Positions 49,000-60,949 of a DNA stretch of 64,000 nucleotides are shown here, in pieces. The notes under the pieces were generated by a model that saw only the letters and a list, made by a program, of their open reading frames with translations, did no database searches and was not told where the DNA came from. Source of the DNA: Owenia fusiformis (lineage: Eukaryota; Annelida; Polychaeta; Sabellida; Oweniidae). The first letter of the stretch is position 1; the number at the start of each line of letters is the position of its first letter. The stretch covers positions 30,994,828 through 31,058,827 of the forward strand of contig CAIIXF020000010.1 in NCBI GenBank assembly GCA_903813345.2. Direction: 5' to 3'. The position numbers and the translations under genes are program-made.

Positions 49000-50655
49000 C
49001 TATGTGAATGTTCCATTTAGGGACTCACATGTACGAGGGATATATTAAATGCATCATTTTAGAAAGCTGCAGGCATGTAAGAAGTTCTATGTGAATGTTC
49101 CATTTGAGGACAGGCATGTACAAGGGATACATTAAATGCACCATTTTAGAAAGCTGCAGGCATGTAAGAAGTTCTATGTGAATGTTCCATTTGAGGACAA
49201 GCATTTACGAGGGATATATGAAATGCACCATTTTAGAAAGCTGCGGGCATGTAAGAAGTTCTACGTGAATGTTCCATTTGAGAACAGGCGTGTAACGAGG
49301 GATACATTAAATGCACCATTTTAGAAAGCTGCGGACATGTAAGAAGTTCTATGTGAATGTTCCATTTGAGGACAAGCATTTACGAAGGATATATGAAATG
49401 CACCATTTTAGAAAGCTGCGGGCATGTAAGAAGTTCTACGTGAATGTTCCATTTGAGAACAGGCGTGTAACGAGGGATACATTAAATGCACCATTTTAGA
49501 AAGCTGCGGACATGTAAGAAGTTCTATGTGAATGTTCCATTTGAGGACAAGCATTAACGAGGGATATATTAAATGCAACATTTTAGACAGCTGCGGGCAT
49601 GTAAGAAGTTCTATGTGAATGTCTCATTTGAGGGTAGACATGTGACACGAGGGATATATTAAATGCATCATTTTAGAAAGCTGCGGACATGTAAGAAGTT
49701 CTATGTGAATGTTCCATTTGAGGACAAGCATTACCGAGGGATATATTAAATGCAACATTTTAGACAGCTGCGGGCATATAAGAAGTTCTATGTGAATGTT
49801 CCATTTGAGGACAAGCATTAACGAGGGATATATTAAATGCAACATTTTAGAAAGCTGCTGGCATGTTAGAAGTTCTACGTGAATGTTCCATTTGAGGACA
49901 AGCATTTACGAGGGATATATTAAATGCACCATTTTAGACAGCTGCGGGCATGTAACAAGTTCTATGTGAATGTTCCATTTGAGGACAAGCATTAACGAGG
50001 GATATATTAAATGCACCATTTTAGAAAGCTGTGGGCATGTAAGAAGTTCTACGTGAATGTTCCATTTGAGGACAGGCATGTACGAGGGATACATTAAATG
50101 CACCATTTTAGAAAGCTGCGGACATGTAAGAAGGTCTATGTGAATGTTCCATTTGAGGACAGGCATGTACGGGGGATACATTAAATGCACCAATTAGACA
50201 GCTGCGGGCATGTAAGAAGTTCTATGTGAATGTTCCATTTGAGGACAGGCGTGTACGAGGGATACATTAAATGCACCATTTTAGACAGTTGTGGGCATGT
50301 AAGAAGTTCTATGTGAATGTTCCATTTGAGGACAAGCATTTAAGAGGGATACATTAAATGCACCATTTTAGAAAGCTGCGGACATGTAAGAAGGTCTATG
50401 TGAATGTTCCATTTGAGGACAGGCATGTACGGGGGATACATTAAATGCACCAATTAGACAGCTGCGGGCATGTAAGAAGTTCTATGTGAATGTTCCATTT
50501 GAGGACAAGCATTTAAGAGGGATACATTAAATGCACCATTTTAGACAGCTGCGGGCATGTAAGAAGTTCTATGTGAATGTCTCATTTCAGGGTAGACATG
50601 TGACACGAGGGATATATTAAATGCACCATTTTAGACAGCTGCGGACATGTGCATA
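49000..50655 (+). repeat. 87-bp minisatellite, about 19 units
   Basis: The unit contains ATGTAAGAAGTTCTATGTGA, ATGTTCCATTTGAGGACA, ATTAAATGCACCATTTTAGA and AAGCTGCGGGC. The word GAATGTTCC or a variant recurs about every 87 bp from 49006 to 50576. Because 87 is a multiple of three, open frames persist on both strands (for example 49136-49324 plus, 49624-49905 and 49906-50193 minus), each giving a 29-residue repeat. There is no signal peptide, splice context or independent start, so these are treated as repeat artefacts. Subtypes recur in blocks. Confidence 0.92.
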
Positions 50656-50689
50656 CATATGAAACACCCTGTACTACGGTTCTGTCAGT

Positions 50690-52540
50690 CTGTGTTTGTT
50701 GATAGTGATTTGTGCTTTCGCTGTAGATTTATTTTATGACAGTGAACCTTAACAGGTTTCATTTTATTTAGGTAAAATATACCTTCATTATTATTGTGGA
50801 TATTTTATTACCCTGTAAACTATGTTATTATTTTGCTATTCAAGCGACTACAATCGCGACTCTTGTTACTCATTTAAAGATCTTATCACAATTGAGGAAT
50901 ATTTATATCAACGTTTATCAGATAAAAGACATTAACAGCCATCGCTTATTAATTGAAAAGATTAGATTAAGCATCATCGGTAACAAAGGTGATAATGATT
51001 GGCCTATTAAATCTTTCATCAGATGATAGGTTCTTTAACCGACTCAAAGGATAATCAGAGTAAATTTGATATCACGCAAGTTGATACTCAGTTTTGGAAC
51101 GTTTAATCTTCGCTTTTGAACATCATTTTTTCATAGATTTACTGACGTCATTAATATGGACAAACAAAAAATGAACGATCGAGTAGCCAACAAATGAATG
51201 TCAATAGAATGGAAATTTGTATGCACGGTGCCAAAGCAAAACGACTACGAATGGGAGCAAAAAAATAAACATTTGCAAGGAGAATCATCAATAAGGAAGA
51301 CAAGTAATTTAAGTATTCTAAACTATGATCTAAGGTGAAAATAAACAATACCCCCCCCCCCCCCCAATATACATCCCAAATTGTAAACCCACGACCAATG
51401 AGTTTTATCATTAAAATATTATCTTATAATAGTATTTTCTTAGTTCAAAATCTAAATATTACAACGCGACTTATTTTGTTCATAATGCTGCATAGAAGTA
51501 TGATAGCGAGTAAAACTACGCCCAGCTGCTGATATCCACGCTGATGCTTCTCTTGCTGAAATAATAAATGTCGGGTTTAATTCAGCTGATGTCATTCATT
51601 AGAGTTATTAGTCCTAAGATGTGATAGATGGAGATTTTCAAAAGATCAAGACGTCTACAATAAAAAGGTCATATACACTCTTGAGATATTAGAAAACATG
51701 CTGCATGCTACTACCTTACAGTAACAATGTCAATGTCCTATACCTCTCGAAATAAATTTCGAAAATAGTTCTTTATGACTATGTTTATGATTCCTGATAT
51801 ACACAATGGCTGCGAAATAGACGTGATGTGTTATTGAAAAAATGTGAAGTCAGTAAATATATTAAAAGACTTTAAAAGCATTATTAATATTATTCAAAAT
51901 GAAAAAGAGATTCCAAATATTCCTGAAAAATTGAGAAATGAATGTCAGGTAGACATGAAGTTGGCTTTTAAAACAGTTAAAAGTTCAAAAGAGCCTAGGC
52001 TAAGTTCACCTTTTATAAGATACTCTATAAAATACATCCAAAAAACTACTTTATAAAATGAAAAAGATAGAATCAAACAACAGTGAAAATGCAATATAAA
52101 AGACACATTTAAACACTTTTTTGTGGATTGTACATATATAAAGCAAGTTTGGGTGATGGTGGAAACATACTGTCTTAAAAAATTAAACAAAAAAATTAAA
52201 CTTAGTACATCAAAAAATATGTTAGGTACTAGAGACCAAGAAGTAAATGTTGTAATAAGTATTGCACACAATGTAATTAGTAAATTTAAGAAAGGGAACC
52301 ATCGAAATTTAGAATTTTTATTTGATTATGAACTGATGATAAGGAAAATGTAATATCGTTTTTGCTGTTGCTAATTCTGGTTATGTTATTTATAACTGGT
52401 ATTTTAAGGAAAAAAGTCAGTATATCCCTTCAAAAGGATCATGAATAATATATTAAGAAATTACAAGCAACAAATTTGCATCGAATACAACAATGAATTA
52501 TTTCAACAGATAATTATTTCTTTTCAAAACTGTAGAATTC
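50690..52540 (+). repeat. Segmental repeat A (paralogue of 53330-53428 plus 59324-60270)
   Basis: Order is shared with copy B: ATAGTGATTTGTG, GTGAACCTT, AACAGGTTT, ATTTAGGT, ACTACAATCGCGAC, TTACTCATTTA, GTAGCCAACAAATGA, CATTCATTAGAGTTATTA and AAGCAACAAAT. Copy A has no transposon between AACCTT (50745-50750) and ACAGGTTT, whereas copy B has a 5.9-kb element there. Copy A instead carries a LINE tail at about 51800-52440 and a poly-C run at 51350-51366. The copies are well diverged. Confidence 0.6.
51841..52353 (+). pseudogene. LINE C-terminal fragment
   Basis: Plus-strand frames read KDTFKHFFVDCTYIKQVWV, then a region with NKKIKLSTSKNMLGT, NVVISIAHNVISKF and NHRNLEFLFDYEL, ending at 52353. 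The C..D-FxHfFxxC followed by VW, LG and a final FxxxL helix is the usual tail after the reverse transcriptase in L1/Tx1-like LINEs. A Cys of the knuckle is preserved (KCNIKDTF) but the frame has a stop just before it. 5' truncated. Confidence 0.65.
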
Positions 52541-52549
52541 AGAATTTAA

Positions 52550-53320
52550 AAATGGATTAATTACGTGCTTTGACCAAGATGTTGACAATAACATAGGAGG
52601 CAAAGTTGGTGATACTTTTTGCACCACCAAGTGTCAAAAATATCCATCCCCTATGTCACGTTGACCTCGATTTTTCATATCTTGACCTAATATTTCAAAG
52701 AATGCAATACTTTTCTGAAAGTTCATTGAAGTTCAATCCCAACATCCAACATCATTGGAATTAGACAAATAATAAAGAATCGCAGGGGGAGAGTGCTGCA
52801 AATGCCCCCCCCCCCCTTGCTTTTGTGTAACATTAGACATCACTCGAGAAAATACTTGTCATACCCTAAACCTTTTTAATTAATCAACCATTATAGCAAG
52901 TTATTTATGGCGTCATTGATAAGTTTTAGGGACAGTTTGCATTATTTTTTTACTTCTGATGGCATCTGTAGTACGAAGGATATAGTATTGCCGAAATGAA
53001 GTATCAGGGAGCAATGTTTGATATTTTTTATGGTTAAGCCAAAATATGTAAATAATGCTGACGAAAGGTCAAATGATACCAAGAGACATCATTATCTCAA
53101 TCTTGGTAAAAGCTACGTATACAATAATTAAAATGATACTAACTCAAGTCATAAAACCCTCTCCCGGCAAAGGCTGCTCGAGAGGGGTGTAGTTGGTGTA
53201 ATGGGGATTTTGGTATACCATCAATTTTGGCAATTGCTACTTTCATCTACGTTCAGTTTCATCTTTTTCATTTGAGTAACATATTGTCATCTCTCCGATC
53301 TATGCTGGCGTCATCCGTTG
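52550..53320. other. Unassigned DNA between LINE fragment and repeat B
   Basis: A short poly-C tract at about 52806-52817 and no coding support. Confidence 0.35.
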
Positions 53321-54670
53321 CAAACAGGAGTATATTTCAAAGCCGTGGTTACCAAACTGTAGTCTTTTTTGCTATAGCGATTTGTAATTTCACCGTATTT
53401 AATGCTAGTAACGAACCTTGAATAGATAGGGGCTCATATGGTAGCCAAAGGTGGGCCCGTCAGTGAGCAAATTTGAACCACATTATTTATCTCGGGAAAC
53501 ATGTCAGATTTAATGATTTGGAACTTTGACGCCCAAAAAGCGACCATTATGGATAGCTTTTCTAGGTTTTATACCCCTTGAGGTTATTTTCGAGGGGGTC
53601 TCAACTCTTTCTTAATAACTTTAAAAATATTAAAGATATGTGTCTGAAACTTGCAGGGTACCTTCCTGGGGTCAACACATAGCTGTATTAAAAGTTTAGG
53701 ATTATTTGGAATAACAGTTGCTATAGCAACCAAGAAAATGTGTTTCCGAACTGGCAATTTACAGCAATTTTGGCCTGTAGCAACCTGGTTGAAGTTAGAT
53801 ATTTTTTCTATTGATGAATTTTCACATTGTTAATTGGTTTCAAAAACACACTACAACTGTATTCTTTCATTTTATTGCAGATTAGAATTGACACCATTAG
53901 TATTAAAGGTCCATAATCGTACATGAATGAACCCACCCCCCAAAGTCTATAAAAAGTGGGCGTGGCACCAGACATGTACCAGTTTGTAAATCATAAGTTT
54001 AAACACTCAATAAATAATGTTGATATTTATGTTACCATGTTTCCAGTGGTAGTTGAGGAAGTTCTTTTAAAAAACTAGATATATTACCATGGAAACCATA
54101 TATTTATGTTGCCATAGCAACAGAACTATGGTAATGAAATAGCCAATAATTTGATCGAAGCCCTCATGCATGTGGTCCCATATATACAAAAATCAAATGT
54201 CCTGTATCTCTCAAAGATCTTAAAACCTTCCTGGGGTCAACAAAGAGCTGTATTGAAACGTTGGGATTATTTGGAGTAATGGTTGCTATAGCAACCAAGA
54301 AAATGTGTTTCCGAGCTGGACAATTTATGGCAATTTTGCCCCACTGCAACTTGGTTGGAGTTTGATATTTTTTCTAGTGATGAATTTTAACATTGATTAT
54401 TGATTTCAAAAACACACTACAACAGTATTCAAGATAAATTATTTTTCAACTCATTGCCTCTGGGAGATGAGAGTTCAGGCTTGTGTTGCACACAAACTCT
54501 TCAATTACAGCTTGTGTTTCAGTTGTAATATTTGTAGATGACCCAATACATTAATTGAATGCATCTTGGTATTTCTGGCTATTTCATAGCAGAGTTGGGG
54601 GCCTGGTTTTTCCTTGTTGAACAAATGCACTAACACAATAATAACCTGTGAGAATTGTGTATCATCAAGA

Positions 54671-56464
54671 CTAGAAAATCTGTGTCTGGGGAATGTACAA
54701 TAATGTTCTTTGACTGATCAAAACGTCTTCACATGTATTCATCTTGGTGTTTGCTTCTTCTTGTGTTGACAGTAGATTGTTATTAACATATGATCGGACA
54801 TTTAGACCATCACTTGTGATAATTTTGCATGTATTCCCACATATAAAGCATACTTTTCTGTTCTTCAACGTGGCTGAGTACTTATCTGTTTGCCACTTGC
54901 AAAGAATAAGACTGTTTAGTTGGGTCTAGTTTTGGCTGTTGCTCAAAAATTCTTACCAATTCTTAGGGATGTGGTCCTTGGATCATGAAGGGATTTGATG
55001 CTCCTCTTCTCATTCTCTCTGGTTCTTTTATTGAATCTATGTATTTGATAGCTGTCAGTTAAGAAATCTACCCTCTCTGACTTCAGTGGTAGCATGTCAA
55101 ACACTTGATCTGTCAGTTCTTCAAAGGTGGATAGACGCTGTACTAAGCTGTGATAGATAGTATTACTATCATATATGTAGAATGATTCATCTTTTGATGG
55201 TCTTGAAGGGTGATGTTGGAGATTCTAAAGAGCATTCAGGAGTGCTGCTTTTGCTGCCTTCGCTGGCAGACCATCAGGAGACCCTAGCGCCCATGACACT
55301 GGACTAAGCGGATACTCTAAAACTTTCTTGTTCTCTTGAGATATAAGAACTAACCGTCAAAAATATTCCTTTCAGCTCTAAACTTGTCAGATGTTTTCAG
55401 GATGTCCTTCTCAATTGTCACAAATGTCTTCATCTTTATTCTTTTCACTGGATCTTGAAAACTTTTGGTGTCACTATCAAGTCTTTTTTCAAATTCCACC
55501 TTGCCTCTGGACCTGACATGTAGTAGGTCTTAAGCTACATCTGGACCAGGCCGTATTCCTGATGATAGACGGTAGAGTTGATTATAGCATCTGTCTCAAA
55601 GGGGTCTAAAAAAGTTACCTATTGCGGCCTTTGCTTTTGAAACACCTTCAGAGCCTGCTATGTTTGCACTGTAGTAGGCATTTGGATTGGTGATAAATCA
55701 AATTACCCACCCCCTCAGATTTCGCACTCTGATTGATAGTCTGTTCAGTGGTTTGATCAACTGGCAAATGTAGGGCAGGTTCTTGGGACCTGTTAACACT
55801 AAACCCACAGTCTCTCAATAGCCTTTCTTTCTCTTGGTTTGTATGCTTGAGGTAAGCAAGTATGACATATTGTGCTGTTAGATATATAGCATAGTTGGGC
55901 TGGTCCATTGCGAAAAATAGTGGACATAGGTCTTGTAGACACTAGACAAAGTAAGTGGAGGTCAAAATCATTCACTGCTGGCTTGGATGAATCGTGATAT
56001 TATATGACAATAACCTCTTGTGAGAGCATGGGAATTGTTAGCTGGCTGATAAACTTGTCTAACAAATTCCTTTGTAGCAATTCCAGGAAGATTTTGGGCA
56101 CTCTGATTGATCTGTTATAATTGTTTCCAGTTAGCACACCTTCAAGAGATCCACTAGAATATATGCCAGCTTCAATGATGATATCAGAGAAACCGTGAAA
56201 GCAAAGCCAATGAATAGCCAGAAATACCAATATGCATTAAATTAATGTATTGGGTCATCTACAAATATGACAACTGAAACACAGGCTGTAATTGAAGAGT
56301 TTGTGTGCAACACAAGCCTGAACTCTCATCTCCAGAGGCAATGGGTTGAAAAATAATTTATCTTGTGTACTAGAAATAGACTGGTGCACATCAAATATAT
56401 TACGACAAGATCTTGTTGATGTGATGAGGCCAGCTATGACAGATCCTGAAGAGTCAGAACCCAC
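54671..56464 (-). pseudogene. Broken coding region of the 5.9-kb element
   Basis: Minus-strand frames at 56464-56255, 56230-56000, 55908-55648, about 55640-55350 and 54868-54671 follow each other in one direction, with stops and shifts between them. In order they contain LEMRVQACVAHKL; GIYSSGSLEGVL with NRSIRVPKIFLELL; DQPNYAIYLTAQYVI; NPNAYYSANIAGSEGV; DPVKRIKMKTFVTIEK; and NVRSYVNNNLLSTQEEANTK. The last resembles STQEEADTK motifs of large invertebrate multicopy families. I do not know the biochemical activity. An integrase-like triad was not recognised. Confidence 0.5.
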
Positions 56465-56960
56465 ATATGAGCTTCAGAATTATATAGGTGACGTTTTCAC
56501 AAAAAAACTGAGGAGAACTGAAATAGACTGGTTTAAGAACTTTACAGCTTTATCTGTTGGTTGAATGACAGGGTCATAGTATGCTGTATTACTTATCTCT
56601 TTTTCAAGCTTCATTTGATACCATATGCAGTCTTCTGAGTGCCATCACTCTGGGGCCCATCACATACTACTTTCTACAAGCAAATGTAAAAGTATCACTA
56701 AAGAATAGAGATGTGTCAGATATACTAGAATAGAAGCTCATACAAATGTGAACTACAAAGAATGTAAACTACTAGGATATATATTCAGCCAATATAGTTT
56801 ACTCATACATTTGTTGTTTTCTCTAAATGGCCAAATGAATAGTCAAATGAACAATAATTTCATTAAGCCTTGCGTTAACAGACCAAAGTTGTTTCTATGG
56901 CAACATAAATGTATGGTTTCCATGATAATATATTTATATATGATATTATATATACATGTA

Positions 56961-58085
56961 CAGGGTGGGCCAAAAAAAACCAATACCCAACTTCAAATCA
57001 GGATAAAAATAGTTACATTCAATATGGTACATTGACTTACATACCATTTTAAAGGTTATACAATTTCAAACAATTTGGTATATAACACTATGTCATGAAA
57101 TCAAAAGTAAAGTTTTGTTATACTTATTTGGGAGGCCCAGGTCACTATTTAAGGTCTCCAGATTTAAGGGAGAAAATAGTAAATCTGCGGAATCATGTTA
57201 ATTTTTATTTATAGAATATCATTCTTTTGTTAGGTGAATACATGCTTGGATATTGATATTTGCATCATTGTGTGACTAAATTTATTGTTTATGAATTTCA
57301 GTGTTGTTTAATAACATTTTACACTTTATTTATTTAAACAATTTTCACAATTGCTCAATATACCCCCACCCCCTCCCCTATGCATCAACAATAAGCTTCA
57401 AGTGGAAGCCCAATCTATCAATAGCCTTATTGAGAGATTTCTGTTGCAATTCATTTCAGCACTTTAGGATTCTGTTTCAACACATCAAAGCTGTTTATTG
57501 GATGCTTTTGATTGTACGATTTCCGTGAGATGGCTCCTGTACGGTAATCAAACACATTACATGTAGCATCGGGGCTGTTGGGTGGCCAAGCATCGAGATC
57601 AATCAAATTGACACCTTGTTTGCAAAGAAATGCTAATGCCTCCTGAGATCTATGGTACGAGGCAATGACTTGTTGGAAAATAAAATCCTTGTCACATATA
57701 CGTTTAATGTCTTTTAACAGACACCATTTGAGTACTAATTGATAATAAACAACACTAAAATTCATAAACAATAAGTTTAGTCACACAATATGCAAATATA
57801 GAAGCATTAATTCTCCTAACAAAATGATATTCTATAAATAAAAAACTAACATTATTCCGCAGATTTACTATTTTCTCCCTAAAATCTGGATACCTTAAAT
57901 ACTGACCCGGCCTCCCAAATAAGCATAATAAAACTTTAATATTGATTTCATGACAAAGTGTTATATACCAAATTGTTCGAAAATGGATTACCTTTAAAAT
58001 GATATATAAATCAATGTTTCATATTGAACATAGCTATTTTCAGTCTGATTTAAAGTTGGGTATTGGTTTTTTTTGGCCCACCCTG
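56961..58085 (-). mobile_element. Tc1/mariner element nested in the 5.9-kb element
   Basis: Ends CAGGGTGGGCCAAAAAA are inverted and flanked by TA (56959-56960 and 58086-58087). The inverted arms are long, about 340 bp each (56961-57310 and 57745-58085), with the transposase relic between them on the minus strand. Insertion lies inside the subterminal repeats of the 5.9-kb element: flanking sequence on the left (GGCAACATAAATGTATGG) belongs to the same repeat as 58640-58690. Confidence 0.85.
57451..57700 (-). pseudogene. Tc1/mariner transposase C-terminal relic
   Basis: The minus-strand frame contains DKDFIFQQVIASYHRSQEAL, KQGVNLIDLDAWPPNSPDA, RKSYNQKHPINSFDVLK. This matches the transposase block FQQDNAPxHrS..fL...gv..l.WPPNSPDLNPIEN. 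The second catalytic Asp of FQQD is replaced by Val and the NPIE segment after PPNSPD is altered, so it is inactive. The N-terminal helix-turn-helix half is absent. Confidence 0.8.
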
Positions 58086-59323
58086 TATATATATATTTAT
58101 TATATGATTATATTTTTAGGAGAACTTCTTCAACTACCACTGGAAACATGGTAACATAAATGTCAACATTATTTATTGGGTTTTTATGCTCATGAATTAC
58201 AAAGTGGTACATGTCTGGTGCCACGCCTACTTCTTATAGACTTTGAGGGGGGGGGGTCATTCATGTATGATTATGGACCTTTCATACTAATGGTGTCATT
58301 CTAATCTGCAATAAAATGAAAGAATACAGTTGTAGTGTGTTTTTGAAACCAATGATCAATGTGAAAATTCATCACTAGAAAAAACATCAAACTCCAACCA
58401 AGTTGCAGTGGGGCAAAATTGCCATAAATTGTCCAGCTCGGAAACACATTTTCCTGGTTGCTATAGCAACCATTACTCCAAATAATCCCAAAGTTTCAAT
58501 ACAGCTCTGTGTTGACCCCAGGAAGGTTTTAAGATCTTTGAGAGATACAGGACATTTGATTTTTGTATATATGGGACCACATGCATGAGGGCTTCGATCA
58601 AATTATTGGCTATTTCATTACCATAGTTCTGTTGCTATGGCAACATAAATATATGGTTTCCATGGTAATATATCTAGTTTTTTAAAAGAACTTCCTCAAC
58701 TACCACTGGAAACATGGTAACATAAATATCAACATTATTTATTGGGTGTTTAAACTTATGAATTACAAACTGGTACATGTCTGGTGCCACGCCCACTTTT
58801 TCTAGACTTTGGGGGGTGGGTTCATTCATGTACGATTATGGACCTTTAATACTAATGGTGTCAATTCTAATCTGCAATAAAATGAAAGAATACAGTTGTA
58901 GTGTGTTTTTGAAACCAATTAACAATGTGAAAATTCATCAATAGAAAAAATATCTAACTTCAACCAGGTTGCTACAGGCCAAAATTGCTGTAAATTGCCA
59001 GTTCGGAAACACATTTTCTTGGTTGCTATAGCAACCGTTATTCCAAATAATCCTAAACTTTCAATACAGCTATGTGTTGACCCCAGGAAGGTACCCTGCA
59101 AGTTTCAGACACATATCTTTAATATTTTTAAAGTTATTAAGAAAGAGTTGAGACCCCCTCGAAAATAACCTCGGGGGGTATAAAACCTAGAAAAGCTATC
59201 CATAATGGTCGCTTTTTGGGCGTCAAAGTTCCAAATCATTAAATCTGACATGTTTCCCGAGATAAATAATGTGGTTCAAATTTGCTCACTGACGGGCCCA
59301 CCTTTGGCTACCATATGAGCCCC

Positions 59324-60270
59324 TAAGACAGGTTTTATAGTTATTTAGGTTTACATCTTAAGTACTACTACTTTCACTGTTATGTAAATCATGCTATCAT
59401 TTTATTAGTGAAGCTACAATCGCGACTTTTATTACTCATTCAGGATTTTGATTACAAACAAGGTATATTAATTCCAAGTCATCTATCTTTATTAATTGAA
59501 CGTTGAGATAAGATCAAGCTTAGGCGTCAACAAAGGTTTTAGTAATTGGCCCATAACTATTTTATGTCAGATGATATATATATATTTTATAGCCGACATA
59601 TGATAATGACTGTATACTTGATTTCACAAATTAAAGGAACTATGGATTTTATCGTTTCTTTCAACATCATATTTTTCACAGATTAACTGACATAATTAAT
59701 CGTTCAAATGGGCAAAAGTGGCCAATCGAGTAACCAACAAATCATCGTATAAAAAATATAAATGTGCATACACAAATGACAGACGCAAAACGACTTCCTA
59801 GTTTTGCATCTCTACACCTGTACACTTTATGATTGAATATTGGCTCAAATAAGTGGTCCATTCTTCAATACAATGATGAACATAGGTCAACAAGATACTA
59901 GTTTACATATAAATGTAATAATAAAAGCAGTATATACATTTTGAAAAATCAGAGGATGCATGAAGCTATGGCTATTAAAACAATCAGTATATGATCAGGC
60001 ATGTCAGGTTAAATTTAGACGATGCTATTCATTAGAGTTATTATTAGTTCTAACAACGTTCAAGAGAATAAAGACGTATATGCTTGTAACAATTAAGGTA
60101 CGATTCATGATAATAAGATATCAAAAAACGTGTTGTGTGAAATGTGCTTTACAGTATGGCAATGTCCTACAAGTCATTGGGTCATAGACACGTCAATACA
60201 GCATATAAGATCTTTCAAGCAACAAATACGTTGTCAATACAACCATGATTTGTTTAACATTTAAACATTA
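59324..60270 (+). repeat. Segmental repeat B, right part
   Basis: Continues repeat B from 53330-53428 across the 5.9-kb insertion and matches repeat A: GACAGGTTTTA, ATTTAGGT, GCTACAATCGCGAC, TTACTCATTCA, GAGTAACCAACAAATCA, ATTCATTAGAGTTATTA, CAAGCAACAAAT. No coding potential; the frame 59960-60187 has no domain. Confidence 0.6.
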
Positions 60271-60564
60271 AATTTTTCATCTGCAAATTCCTGAATCGCA
60301 AGATGGCACAAACGCGTAAGCGTTGACCTCAATATTGATAACTAAAGAGGTTAATAGACCAAGGGCTTATTTAATGCCCGGGGCTTAGTTGTGTACCAAA
60401 CGAAACGAGAAACGACACGACATCCGGGGCTTTGTTCGGTCTTCATTAGACAATAGTTTCATGTTTATTGTTAATTGGCTAATTCAAATCGGATGCGGTA
60501 AAAAACCGAACGCCAATTTGCGAACGATCCGGGTATTACGTTCGCCCTTGAATAGACTAGATAT

Positions 60565-60945
60565 GCGAGTAGAAATAATGTTGATTTACGTCATTGAATA
60601 TTCAAATGCAATCAAAATGTTGAAATTAAAAGTACATCTGGAAATATGGTTTCGAATTAAATTTTTATGAAAATGTGACTTCTAGTTCGGGTTGATTCCC
60701 CATAGACCCAATATTACTAAATCACAAAAATTGAAATATCTTTTCCTGCATTGGAAAGGTAACATTTTCCTTTACTGGGCATATTTTAATTTGCATAACT
60801 ATTAGATATATAAGGGTTATATGGAAATTGAACCACTCAAACAGTTGAATTCAAGTAAAAGTGAAGTTTCTACTATACCCGTCATGCTACCTGACCCGAA
60901 CGAGCCATCTGGTGGTGAAACTGGTAACTACCTACTCGCATGTGC
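60565..60945 (+). repeat. Dispersed repeat, copy 2 of 2
   Basis: Same order of landmarks as 5895-6315, including GAAAATGTGACTTCTAG, GATTCCCCATAGA, ATAAGGGTTATATG and TGGTGGTGAAACTGGT. The frame 60389-60670 overlaps it and is not counted as a gene. Confidence 0.6.
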
Positions 60946-60949
60946 GTTA

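Larger units (their letters stand above)
53429..59323 (-). mobile_element. 5.9-kb DNA transposon-like element with about 1-kb inverted ends and TA flanks
   Basis: Both ends start GGGGCTCATATGGTAGCC; about 145 bp are identical and similarity continues for about 1 kb (53429-54428 against 58322-59323). TA lies outside both ends. The ends are built from subterminal repeats carrying palindromes such as GTTGCTATAGCAAC. A further inverted pair is internal (54435-54595 and 56210-56365). The interior holds broken minus-strand frames. Motifs include DQPNYAIYL, GIYSSGSLEGVL, YNRSIRVPKIFLE, DPVKRIKMKTFVTI and LLSTQEEANTKM. From memory, these resemble uncharacterised invertebrate proteins with DxTNYARW and STQEEADTK..SPDTDVL motifs. 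The enzyme family is not identified. A Tc1/mariner element is nested at 56961-58085. Confidence 0.75.

Noticed and set aside
49136-50193. Repeat proteins on both strands of the 87-bp array
   Set aside because: Open frames are expected when the unit is a multiple of three. No signal peptide, promoter or splice context was seen.
53651-53833. 60-codon frame repeated on the other strand at 58919-59101
   Set aside because: Both are the same stretch of the 5.9-kb element's inverted ends, read in opposite directions. No domain.
53429-59323. Polinton or retroviral/LTR identity for the 5.9-kb element
   Set aside because: No direct terminal repeats, capsid, polymerase or integrase signature was seen, and the TA flank with inverted ends fits a cut-and-paste DNA transposon.
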